A stretch of 64,000 nt of DNA from Zizania palustris (Eukaryota > Streptophyta > Magnoliopsida > Poales > Poaceae). Positions within the stretch are counted from its first letter, which is position 1; every line of letters starts with the position of its first letter. Below are positions 10,801 to 21,700 of the stretch, in pieces. The position numbers and the translations under genes were made by a program. The notes beneath the pieces are model-generated. The model did no database searches. It worked only from the letters and a program-made list of their open reading frames with translations, and was not told where the DNA came from. The stretch is from assembly GCA_019279435.1 (NCBI GenBank), contig JAAALK010000285.1:69188074-69252073 (forward strand), written 5' to 3'.

Positions 10801-13206
10801 CCTTGCCGAACAGGCCGGGCCTTCGGGTTACAAGTAAACTATGTTCAATGATATCCCGATCGACTCCGGTGATATCTTCGTCAGACCAAGCGAAGACATC
10901 CAAATTCTCTTCTACCACCTTTTCCAAGGAGGTTGCAACTTCTGGAGGTAAATCTTTACCAAATGGAATGTATACTCTTTACCATCTTTAACAATGACCT
11001 TCGTTGCAATTTCTCCCTCAGGACTTGGTCTCGGAAAGGACTTCTTCGAAGCTTCGGAGGAGGCTGAAAAAATTTCTTCATTATCTTGTACATTGTTTAC
11101 TTGTCTTGGATCAAGAGGGGGACCATGACCATATTCCGCTCTCCGAGCAATAGCTTGATCTCCGAAGACAGTAAGGACTCCTGCTTGTGTGGGCATCTTC
11201 ATGCACAAATAATTGTGATGCGCCACAGCTCCGAACTGGTTTAGCATGCCTCTTCCGAAGATGACGTTGTAAGCATACGGGGCATCTACAACATCGAAGA
11301 TTACTTCCTCAGTTCGAGCCAACAAACCTTCTCCGAAGGTAACTTCCAGGCCTATTTGGCCAAGTGCATCAAGCGGAGGTCCTGCGAAGCCTTGCAAAGG
11401 ACGAGCTGCTGGAAGGAGATGCTTCCTGGAGATGCACAATTGATCGAAGGCTTGAACAAAAATGATATCTGCCGAACTACCTCCGTCAATCAACACTCTT
11501 CGAACTTCAGTGCCCGCAATATCAGCAGTGATAACAAGTGGATCTGCATGCGGGAACTTAATGCCAGCTGCATCCTCCGCAGAAAAGGATATCGGCACAT
11601 GAGACCACTCCGGCATTGCAGCTGCAGACGATGAAGTCCCAATATGGCCTACTTCTCTGACGTAGTCTCTTCGCTGTCTCTTCGACATGCTTCCGAGGGT
11701 ACCTCCTCCGGAGATGGGGAGAACTACTCTCTTCCCTCGATCTTGCCCTTCCTCTTGCTTCGGAGGTGGCATAACATTGGCCACTGGAGGGTGTCTTGCA
11801 GCATCAAAGTTTTCTATTCGCGCCACAGCCTGGACCGGCTCTGGCGCGTTGCAGCTGGAACTCGGTCGGTAGTACCTCGACCCGAAGTTCTTTCTAGATA
11901 CTCTCCCCTTAGGGTAAGTATAGCCTTGCAAGTGTCATTTGCATGGCTTCGATTTTCTCCATGGATGCAGCAGAAAAGGGTCTGGCCCTTGCCAGCCTGT
12001 TTTCCCTGGCGGCCTCCAGCCGCTGGCCTTGTTCCCCGAAGACTGTGGAGCTCTCTGTGTAAACTTCTGTGGGGGTGCAATATTCATGACTTCAGGAACG
12101 AGGGTGCTTTTGCCCTCTTCTCCGATCATGTTGAACTTCGAAGACTGGTTCTTGCGGCTGTGCCGAAGTTTTCACTTCTACTTTAACTTCTTGCAATATG
12201 GACGAAGTAGCGGCAGTCCTTCGGAGCCAACCCTCTTCTGACCTCGCATACTCCTCGAAGTACGACATCAACTGAGAGACCGAGGAGATGCTTTTCCGAT
12301 GAAGCTTATCCAAGAGGCCTTGATGAGTGACGCCTTCCCGAGCTGCATCAACTACCGAAGATGCAGACAACCCCCGAATTTGCGACTTCGTATGAGCGAA
12401 GCGCTTAAAATATTGCCTCAATGTCTCTCCGGGGAGCTGTTTCACCTGGAAGAGGCTTCCTGTTCACATGGGAGGCACGAAGGTGCCTTGAAAATTTCTT
12501 ATAAACTTCTTCTTCAGCTGCGACCATGAATTAATTGATCCTGGCTTCAAGGACCAGAACCACCTTAATGCCACTCCTTGAAGAGCTAAGGGGAAGCACT
12601 TCGCCATGGTGTCTCGAACTCCTCCTGCTAGCTTCAATCGCTAGGGCATAAGAACGAACGAACTCTCCGGGATCTTCATCTCCGGCATACTTACAGAGCT
12701 TCGAAGTTTTGAACTTTGGATCAAAGAGAACTTTCTGCAGCTCAGGATGCAGCGGAGATTCATTATCGAAGGAGGCGTTCTCCGGGGCTTCGGGATAATC
12801 GAGATTCATCGTCTTCGGGCACTTCTGGGATAGCTGGGATGGCTTGAGAGCGAAGCCTGTTCGCAGCTTCCTGTCGCCACCTTGATACTTCAGCTTGAAG
12901 GTTGGCCATTTGAGTGGCCATATCTCCAAGATTGTCTTCATCTCCTCCGGAAGGATCTTCCGGGTCTTGAGAACTAGTAGGATCAGTTCGAATTGGGATG
13001 GAAGGTGGAGGAGGGACTCGGGTGGTCGAAGTATGGAATGGGGTTGGCGGAGAGGCTTCGTATGTTCGAGGGATGGAAGCCCCTTCCGGAGTTTGCGGAG
13101 GGAATGTCGAAGGCCCTCCGACTTCAACCGTGTCAAATGGTATCTCTCCGGAGATCCGAGAAGACCTCCGAACGGGATTGCGGGGTGCGCTCCGCTTAGG
13201 AGGCAT
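7816..13206 (-). CDS. gag-pol polyprotein of element A
   Basis: Starts MPPKRSAPRNP at 13206, just inside the PBS, and ends ..HLKRYFA then stop at 7816. Gag core (FPLALQGVALRWFWSLKPGS) about 12605-12535; zinc knuckle CCIHGENRSHANDTC about 11975-11925; protease with VLIDGGSSAD about 11495-11465. RT has GKWRMCIDF and catalytic YMDD (about 10350). RNase H about 10020-9690; second archaeal-type RNase H with SDGAF, AEYEG, KTDSQ and ADILAK 9510-9110. Integrase has an HHCC finger (HEGLCGSH..CQGC) and the D,D,E residues in GMDLIG, DNGTQF and GAVERANG (8860-8330), then a GPY/F-like WEGPY end. Frame breaks near 12810, 11920-11950, 10920 and 10270 are mostly absent in copy B, so they are probably sequence errors. 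Confidence 0.88.
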
Positions 13207-13250
13207 GATGTAAGAAGTTGGTAGAGAACGAAGTTTTTTCGGACTAGGTT

Positions 13251-13269
13251 CCCCACGGACGGCGCCAAC
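13251..13269 (-). promoter_or_regulatory. Primer binding site of element A
   Basis: Minus strand GTTGGCGCCGTCCGTGGGG, directly after the 5' LTR end. D has the same site with one change (43050-43068). The TGGCGCC start is common in plant Ty3/gypsy elements. Confidence 0.8.
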
Positions 13270-13762
13270 TGTTGGCGTAAAAGATTACGCTAACAGGTTT
13301 CTGTAGAAAGAAACTAACAACGAAGTGTTTGCGAAGAGAACTGTTCTAAGCCTCCGAAAGGATAACAACTTAGAATAGTTCGAATGTGTGTATTGAATAA
13401 CTTGTATTCGGTCCCTATTACAGGGTGAAATGGGGGGTATTTATAGGCCCAAACATTAAGGAAAAGACCTATTTACCCCTCTATTACAACCGACATAGTG
13501 GAAACTATTCGGTACCCTTGATAGGGCTAAAATGTTAAAAGACTAATCTAATGATATAAAAGATAAATCTTCCATCTTAGCTGGCAATAAAGATCTCGCA
13601 GAACCTTAGTTCGAAGAAGTACTCCGAACCAATGCCTATCTTCGTACTTCGAGCTTGACTCAGGGTATCTTCGAAGATGAACGTCTGGAAACCTTCGAAT
13701 CCACTATCTGCTGTCATACTGTTGCGGCAATAACCCCGAAGATGAGATATTTTCCCCCAACA
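13270..13762 (-). repeat. Element A 5' LTR
   Basis: 493 bp, TG..CA, nearly identical to 2230-2724. It carries the same minus-strand TATAAATA and is followed on the plus strand by the second CCAGG copy at 13763-13767. Confidence 0.95.
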
Positions 13763-14970
13763 CCAGGCAATTAGATAAATAATTGATATTTCAATCCAAT
13801 TGGCTAAAAAGTACTAGTAACAATGTAAACAGTAGGAAAATAATCAAATACCTAGAATCGGCTAATTCGGAGGCCAATTCGGAGTTACAACGAAGATTGT
13901 CTGAAGGGTCCCTAGGGCACCATCGGCCTCAAGTCCGGTCGGACAGGAGATATTACCACGGTCCGACCAGATGTGCAGAGGGGCTTCGAGAGCATGTCCC
14001 GAAGGTAGCTACGAGGTGGGCTCTGGCGCGGTTCGGAGGGTCCCGATCGGACTAGCGAGGTGCTCCTGTCGGACCGGTGAAGCAGGCTTCGGCGCGTGCG
14101 GGCTCCGGCACGCAGAACTTCGGCAAATGGGGCTTCGGCGGAAGGCTTCGGCATGGTGCTGGAGAGTCTCGGTCGAACCGGTGGGTCGCCCTCGGTCTGA
14201 CGGCCATTGCTGAAAATAGCCTGATGAAGGGGGCTCTAGTCAGACTGGCCCTACGCCACTGGTCAGACCCAGCGACGACAGATCCGATTTGTTAGAGGTC
14301 GGATGGCCTAGAACAAGATCCAATTGCCTCCAAATTTTGCGGAGGTGTTCAGGGAGACAATTATTCTGCAAAGATAATAAGAGATCAACCCAATTCGGCC
14401 AGTGGGCCAATTACCGAGTATGGCGATAAAAACCGATAAAAAGGGATAGCAATCCATTACGTGGATTAACGGGAGGTTCACAAGCGAACCTAGCAAGGGT
14501 TACTATGATTACGGACGCGGCAGAAGGAGGGCTTCCAAGAAACCCCACGAAGATGCGGAAAATAAAGAAAAGTAGATATGATTCAAAGCTAGGGCTTTGG
14601 ATGTTTGAGATTTAAGAGAGGGGGCCCCTGAATCGGCCTTGCCCCTAATATTTATAGGGGGTGGGCTGGTTATCCCTGGCTAGAGATAGAGTAAGATTCG
14701 TTTCAAAACTCTGTTAGGATAAGATTGGGTAAAAATAGCTCGATCCTTCTCGGATTCATATTCTGAACCCTGGCGGTCTGATCGAGCCCATGGGTCCAGT
14801 CTGACCGGACCTGGCCGGTTAGACCGGCCTACATAGCCGGTCAGACCGGCATTTGCTAGGTTTGACACATTTTGGTCAAAAATACCATTTTTCAGTATTT
14901 GCCTAGTTTGACCCATTAATGTCATTTTTTGCTATAAACATATTGATAACAAGAAAAATCAAGACACCTG
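13763..14970 (-). mobile_element. Element F 5' LTR, upstream part (U3/R)
   Basis: Continues the LTR broken at 2229. The minus strand has a TATA box (TATAAATA, 14656-14649) followed by a leader running to the A insertion and then gag, so this is promoter plus transcript leader. It contains about ten GGTCNGACC-type dyads, the best being 14836-14850. The upstream border is uncertain by about 10 bp; candidate TG starts on the minus strand are 14966 and 14973. Repeated at 39069-40275. Confidence 0.7.
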
Positions 14971-14984
14971 GCAAATCATTGCAA

Positions 14985-15935
14985 AGCCCCGCCTACCTAG
15001 AGAAGAGACTCTTTTAGCAGCCGCGGTGAGGTCTCCATGGCGGTAGTGGCTCAACTCCCCACCAAGTCACTTCTTGTGAGGACTTCGCTGCCTCGAAGGT
15101 ACCGACGACCCCATTTCTCAGTAGGCACCCCCAACATAATGAAGGGCCTCAGCAAGGCACCCGGTGGTGGACGCGTCCGGTGCAGGGCTCTGCTCATGAC
15201 CTGCACTTCATCGTCCGAAGGAGTTGGGCGTGTCGCTTTGCCACCAGCGGCCCCCTTTGTCCTCCTCTTCATCTAGAGAATCTTCATGTGACCTTCCGCT
15301 ATTCCTATCACCGCTACCTTCGCTATAGATAGAGGATCACTCTACTTCATCGGCATGAAGGCCCACTTCCTCAGCTCCGACAACATCTAAAGGAGGAAAA
15401 TAATTCAAAGAAAAGTTAAAATGAAGGCATAAAAATTGACCAAATGGAGGAGTACCTTCATTTTCCCCCATGACAAGGAGAAGTCTGGGCACTCCGAAGC
15501 CATGAAGAGCTCTGCCTAGTTTCCTTGTTGGGCTTACGATACCACCAGCTCCGAGACATCAGTCACTACCTCTGACGCAACCTCCGGCTCCTCCTCGGGT
15601 GCAGGGCTCGAAGGTGGCATGCCTCGCACTAGGGGCTTCGTTATTCAAAGCCGCTTGGGATTCCTAGAATGTTCCGCAAAATCTAAAGACCTCCTAGCGC
15701 ACCGTGGTGGCGAACCCTGTGGTTCGTCACCATCGCCCTCTTCTGTTCGATCCCCCGCCCAAAGGAATGGGGTCCGAGAGCTCCGAAAGAGAAGGTACTT
15801 CGTCAGCACTAAGCTGAGCCCATGCTCAGTTGTACCGCTCCTAGATCCCCACCAGAGCAAGTCTTTGGCTCTGTTCGTATGGTGTCAGATCCCCCCATGA
15901 CACGCTCCACCACTATGATGGGCTCCTCTGATGTC
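14985..15935 (-). pseudogene. Antisense-gene fragment of older Tat element E (copy in contig 1)
   Basis: Minus-strand remnants match exons 2-3 of the antisense gene: the second copy (40290-41290) has a related block with a KQKRA basic stretch and an acidic Ser/Pro-rich stretch. Here it is broken by more indels and stops than in the second copy. Element F was inserted at its left end (about 14975). Confidence 0.6.
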
Positions 15936-15939
15936 AATA

Positions 15940-16772
15940 CTTCATGCTTGGATTCAAATGATGAAGTCTAGTAGTCGGAATCGATATATGAAGTACCAAG
16001 AAAGCAAGGGTTTTTGATTCAAGTCATCCAAGGACTCTGAATGAATGTCATTCAAGTTGCTCGTTGTGGAGGTCTGTAAAAAGACCCTCGGCCATATACA
16101 CCCTAGGTAAAGGAATTGTGCCCAAGAGAATTATGGGTAGGGAGATCAAAAGTTTCGATAAGTATTGCACTTGTCAGAGTTCTGATATGGTATTGGAAGT
16201 TCCAACATGGCTAAACCTGGGGTGTTTGTCTGAGTTTTAAATGGTAGTCGGAAATTTTCGATGGGTGGATCGAAAGCTCCAATGTTCTAGGATCATTGGA
16301 AGGTCTGATGGATCAGAAGTTTCAATAGTGGATCGGAAAGTTCCGATAATTTCTAGAACTGAGATAAGAGTGCTAGATCAGAAGTTTCGATCCTAAGTTC
16401 GGAAGTTACGAGGTGGGCGAATAGATTGGATCTATTGGGCTTTTTAATCTAGACTTGGGCCTAGGGTCTTAGCTCTATATAAAGGGGGGAGGAGGAAGTC
16501 TTGGACATGAGATAGATTGCAGTTTAGATTCATATACCCTAGCCACCAAGAATCTCTCTCTCCCTTTCTTGATCTCAAGAGTTGAGATTGAGATCTCTCT
16601 CGGTTCTCACGAGCGGTGCTAGCATGCCGACGTGGGAGAAATCCTTCCTTGTATGTGTGGACTCCGTTGAGGCGTTGCTCGAATAGCGACACTCATCTTC
16701 TTCACGTGGACACCACTGTCTTTGTCGATTGGACATCGGGGAACGGGCGGAGTGAGGCGAGGATAAGCAAGG
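15940..16772 (+). mobile_element. Segment X, LTR-like sequence (first copy, cut by the gap)
   Basis: Noncoding sequence with TATATAAA at 16476-16483 and repeated GGAAGTTCC-type dyads upstream of it. The same sequence in contig 3 continues past the gap edge to a ..CCCCAACA end at 42205. No ORF of note. Confidence 0.5.
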
Positions 16773-17772
16773 NNNNNNNNNNNNNNNNNNNNNNNNNNNN
16801 NNNNNNNNNNNNNNNNNNNNNNNNNNNNNNNNNNNNNNNNNNNNNNNNNNNNNNNNNNNNNNNNNNNNNNNNNNNNNNNNNNNNNNNNNNNNNNNNNNNN
16901 NNNNNNNNNNNNNNNNNNNNNNNNNNNNNNNNNNNNNNNNNNNNNNNNNNNNNNNNNNNNNNNNNNNNNNNNNNNNNNNNNNNNNNNNNNNNNNNNNNNN
17001 NNNNNNNNNNNNNNNNNNNNNNNNNNNNNNNNNNNNNNNNNNNNNNNNNNNNNNNNNNNNNNNNNNNNNNNNNNNNNNNNNNNNNNNNNNNNNNNNNNNN
17101 NNNNNNNNNNNNNNNNNNNNNNNNNNNNNNNNNNNNNNNNNNNNNNNNNNNNNNNNNNNNNNNNNNNNNNNNNNNNNNNNNNNNNNNNNNNNNNNNNNNN
17201 NNNNNNNNNNNNNNNNNNNNNNNNNNNNNNNNNNNNNNNNNNNNNNNNNNNNNNNNNNNNNNNNNNNNNNNNNNNNNNNNNNNNNNNNNNNNNNNNNNNN
17301 NNNNNNNNNNNNNNNNNNNNNNNNNNNNNNNNNNNNNNNNNNNNNNNNNNNNNNNNNNNNNNNNNNNNNNNNNNNNNNNNNNNNNNNNNNNNNNNNNNNN
17401 NNNNNNNNNNNNNNNNNNNNNNNNNNNNNNNNNNNNNNNNNNNNNNNNNNNNNNNNNNNNNNNNNNNNNNNNNNNNNNNNNNNNNNNNNNNNNNNNNNNN
17501 NNNNNNNNNNNNNNNNNNNNNNNNNNNNNNNNNNNNNNNNNNNNNNNNNNNNNNNNNNNNNNNNNNNNNNNNNNNNNNNNNNNNNNNNNNNNNNNNNNNN
17601 NNNNNNNNNNNNNNNNNNNNNNNNNNNNNNNNNNNNNNNNNNNNNNNNNNNNNNNNNNNNNNNNNNNNNNNNNNNNNNNNNNNNNNNNNNNNNNNNNNNN
17701 NNNNNNNNNNNNNNNNNNNNNNNNNNNNNNNNNNNNNNNNNNNNNNNNNNNNNNNNNNNNNNNNNNNNNNNN
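16773..17772. other. Assembly gap, 1000 N
   Basis: Exactly 1000 N, a placeholder size. ORFs translated through it are meaningless. The left edge falls at the point matching 42096 in contig 3. Immediately right is a poor-quality C-run. Confidence 1.
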
Positions 17773-20628
17773 TATTCCCCCCCCCCCTCTCCGGCCGCCC
17801 GCCATAACGCGCCTCGGATCCGCTGCCCCCAGGACCCCCTCTCCTGAATTGAGCCCGCCATTACTTTGCCCGATTCCCAACGACCGTTTCCCCCTCTTCA
17901 ATTCGATCGATTTGCATCCAGGTTCGTGAACCCTGCAACCAAGCTCGCCGCGTTTAAAAACGCGTTTACACGGCCACCGTCAATTACGCCCGCTCTGCCC
18001 CTGCCGGTGACCCTATTTAAACCCCCTAGTGCCCCGCATCCACCCCTCGCTCGCAATTGCGCCGGAAACCGAACCAAACGCCCATGACGCTCACTTAAAC
18101 ACCTCATCCCGCTTCACTCCAGCCACCGCTCACCGTCGCTAGAGTCCCCCTCTGTCCTCGCCGACCGCACCGCTGTGACCGCAAGGCCTCACTGACTCGG
18201 CCACCGCTCCATCGTCAACGAACCCCGCCGGAACGCCATCGCCGACAAGGACCCAAACCTCTTCGCTGCCTCCACTCGTCGTCGGCCACGCTCCGTCGAC
18301 CGTTCGCCTCACCGACAGTACCCTCGTGATCCCCGTAGTGTCCTCTTTCCGTTTTAGGCCTTAGGTACGACCGTCATCGCTCGCCGTGGCCTAGGCCCCG
18401 CTCGCCGTCACCAGAGAAGAGGACCGGCACGGGTCGAGTATCCGTGCCGTGTCGGATTTAATCCCGACTGTGCGATCGCGATCGGACGACTCGAATTATA
18501 ACGTGCGTTCGGTTTAATCTGGTTCGTCGGATCATAGTGAAGGGGTACGTTTTAATCTCGTGCGTCCATCAGTATTTAAAACCCGCACTTGATGTGAGCC
18601 GTATGATGCGTACCGGTTCGATGTTTTAATCTGAGCCGTCCACGTCACTTTAACTCCCCCGCCTCGCCCTCGCGCGTTGGATCTGGATCCAACGGTCTAG
18701 ATTGGGCCAGACACGCGCATAGTGCGCGGGTTCACCGTGGCCTGGCTCACCGTGGACCCGAGGGATTTTAAATTTAAAATAAATTCCAGAAATTGTTTTA
18801 AACTTGTAAAATTCATATCTGGTGCATTTTAACTCCAAAAATTACCATCCAAATTTCAGAAAATTTGTAATATTATTCTCTACATGTTCATACAATAAAA
18901 ACAGTAGGTTTACTTTGGACTTTTCATGTTTATTTAAATAGGTATTCAAATGCCCTTAGGGTAAAAATGTAATTTCAATTATCTAAATTTCAGTAAAGTT
19001 TATATTATTTCTTTCCTGTTAAAACAATGAAACCACTAAGTTTTCTGTGAACCATTTATTTCAAATTAAATAGAAAACTTAAAAGGAGATTTTTCACAAT
19101 TCAAAACCCTTATAAAAAGGACAATAACCCCTTTTAGTAGTTTTAAATTATTTAAGTTTCAGAAACTAAACAACTTGGTCTTCTTTAAATTGGACCAATC
19201 AAAACCTATGTGCTTGTTGTGTGATGTTATATTGTTTAACCGGATGTTGTATTTATTTTGTTCTACTTTATTTATATTGGAAAGACGTCGCCGAGGAACC
19301 GGAATACTTCCCGAAAGTCCCTCCCTCACTTTCGCTGAACAAGGCAAGTCACCAAACCAACCTTTGAGCATATTGAACCCATGTTTTATTAAACTATCGC
19401 TAAAACACATATACTATACATGCATTAGTCCAATGAAAACCCTTACAGTATATTTATTTAGGATCCCCGACCTTGATGTGCAACCCAAGCCATGCTATCT
19501 TGCCTAACCCCCTTGTCACCATATGATTAGTGTTATTAGTTAGTGTCCAATGTATTGACACGATCGCTATAAGATAAAAAAATGAGTCGTAGCAAGATGG
19601 TTCTACTATATGATCCCCGTTACTTCTTATCCTTGGAATTCTGTTGGTGATGAGTCGTGGTTGTGAGTGAATGCATGGTGGGTTCTGGGTGAAAGCTAGG
19701 GCATTGGTCGTAGCACCCGGGGCACTATAAGGACCGGTCTGCTGGATCCATTGCAATACATTTCCGTACTAACCACAAGTCTAATGGGTAAGTCCTAATT
19801 AAGGTATGGAGTGTTCCAAACCGAGGCCGCCATTTGGAGATGGGTCAAGCAGCACCTGCGGATGGCTTGTACCGACGTGGCGCAAAAGGGGGTGCGACGT
19901 AGCCGGGATGCGGCCCGGCGCGCCGGCGAAACCTAGAGCGGGTGGTTATTGCTTGGAGCATTTCATGCTGAGGTTTTGGCATGAGTTCCCGTGGTATGGG
20001 TCATCTCGTTACACCCTTGGTTTTTGGGGATGAGTGTGTGCCTTGTGGGTACAGTAGTACATCTCTGATCAGAGTCATTAATCTTTTTGAAAAGCCGAGC
20101 CACGGTCAAGGGCGGGTTGCGTTACATCCCACAATTAGATTACTTGTGCTATGTATGTGCATGTTGGTTTGACATGTAAGGACCGTTGTGCGAGGAGGTA
20201 AAACGTACTCCTCGAGTTAGATGGTATTATTGCTGTTCATGTTTATTATTCCGCATGATAAAACTGATTACATTAAATGCAATAACTAAAATGTACTTTT
20301 TCGCACTTTTAGCCAATTATCCTTCTTTGTTATTATCTTGCATTATTACCTGCATTTGCAGTGGCTTGTTGAGTACTTTTTGTACTCATACCCGTGGACA
20401 CATAATTCAGAGGATGTCTACTACGAGGAGGATGTCTGGAGTAGCGACCCAGTCAAGAAAAACAATCCTAAAGAAGGTGTTCGTCATGCACCTCTATTTT
20501 ATCATCGTTTTTTATTAAACTCTGATGTAATAAATATGGTCTGCGTACCATGAATACTGTCGTATGTACGATTGTCGCATGATGAACCTCTTGTATTATT
20601 GTTTTTCATATGAATCGAGGCCGCCACA
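17773..20628 (+). repeat. Element C 5' LTR (5' end missing in gap)
   Basis: Matches about 26500-29430 with many small indels; ends ..GCCGCCACA. There is no supported coding region; ORFs across it are chance. Includes GC-rich CT-stretches around 17780-18480 and an AT-rich second half. Confidence 0.9.
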
Positions 20629-20631
20629 AGA

Positions 20632-20644
20632 TGGTATCAGAGCC
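20632..20644 (+). promoter_or_regulatory. Primer binding site of element C
   Basis: TGGTATCAGAGCC, three bases after the LTR end; the classic complement of the initiator tRNA-Met 3' end. Confidence 0.92.
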
Positions 20645-20767
20645 GACTTGACTGTAGGAAGCCAAACGGACCAGCCTAGCCATTAGCTGCAGAAAATTAT
20701 TTCTCGAAAATCTACTTTATAAACTTTGTTCCTCCACTCACTTTTCTTCAACTTGTTGTTTTTGTAG

Positions 20768-21535
20768 ATGCCTGTCTACAAGTGCACAGCTACTACCGCC
20801 ACTACGAAGGCTTCATCAGGGAGCTTCGTACGATGCTCACCTTCCTCGGGTTCCTCTTCGAGTCCGAATTCCAGGGGGTGTACTTGGAGGAGTTTGCCGG
20901 TCCTTGCGACGTCTCCCTCACCGTCCACGACTCCAGAGAGCACCTGCCACCCTACACCACCGCACTTGGGGGCCCGACTTTCGACGTCGCGTGCCAACGA
21001 GTCGCCCTCCAGGCCCTTATGGAGTTTAGGATGATCTATGATGATCGTCTTCAGAACTCGTTCTTCTGGCTTGTGCCAAAGCGCACTCCCGGTGCCTACC
21101 ATACAATCTACCTCGTGTCTTCTTCAGGCTATGGACGACCTCCATACTGAGGCGGTGCTCGACGCCGATGAGCACCATGAGGCGGTTGAGTTTCTTCATG
21201 AGGAGACGAAGAACTTGATCCATCAAAACGGTGAGCTGCAGTGCAAGATTATGCAGCTGCAAAGGACAACGCGGAGATGGTTCCCCTCCTGCCGAGAAGA
21301 GGAAGCCCATCCGTGAGCCTGCCCCTCGCCCCAAGAGGATCCCGCCACACCCCTCCACCGCCGGACCATCCACCACCAGCGCCCCCTGCACCACGCCCCA
21401 GCCTCGTCTCTGACCCGATCATCGAGAATTTTCTCGAGCCCACCATCCCTCAGGGAGCCGCGTGCTCGTGGTTCTTAGAGCACGGAGACCGCCTCCGGTG
21501 GCGAGTAGGCGCTAGTTACCGCTGTTTTAGTTAAA
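20768..21535 (+). pseudogene. Upstream ORF between PBS and gag of element C
   Basis: Begins MPVYKC at 20768. After a shift the frame at 20782-21150 gives a protein-like stretch (RELRTMLTFLGFLFESEF … VALQALMEFRMIYDDRLQ), then a frame at about 21123-21320 gives a short acidic/helical stretch (AVEFLHEETKNLIHQNGELQ), then Pro-rich tail. I do not recognise the family. It precedes gag by about 170 bp in the same orientation. Composition and helix pattern look coding; several frame shifts break it. Confidence 0.5.
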
Positions 21536-21700
21536 ATAATTTTTGTATGTGGTGCTATCTACAACAACTTGTGTGTAGGTAGAATAAGAGCTTGATTGTA
21601 ATGAACACTTTTTACCACTTATATGCATGAGGCCTATGAGCTATTTTTGAATGTATGGTTGTTTCATCATTTTTGCCTTATAACGTCGTATATTCAGAAG

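Larger units (their letters stand above)
2230..13762 (-). mobile_element. Element A: complete Tat-type Ty3/gypsy LTR retrotransposon with antisense gene
   Basis: An 11,533-bp element on the minus strand with two LTRs of about 494 bp that begin TGTTGG and end CCAACA, flanked by a perfect CCAGG duplication. In element orientation the order is 5' LTR (13762-13270), PBS, gag, protease, RT, RNase H, a second archaeal-type RNase H, integrase, a 61-bp repeat spacer, an antisense gene, a purine-rich tract and the 3' LTR. The dual RNase H and the antisense extra ORF are known features of the Tat lineage. The LTRs differ by about 3 substitutions and 2 single-base indels by eye, so the insertion is young. 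Confidence 0.93.

Noticed and set aside
16575..17929. 400-residue ORFs on both strands
   Set aside because: They run through 1000 N; the same applies to 29491-30702 and 29517-30626.
17866..18107. Overlapping ORFs in the GC-rich part of C's 5' LTR
   Set aside because: The 3' LTR copy does not keep these frames; they come from base composition.
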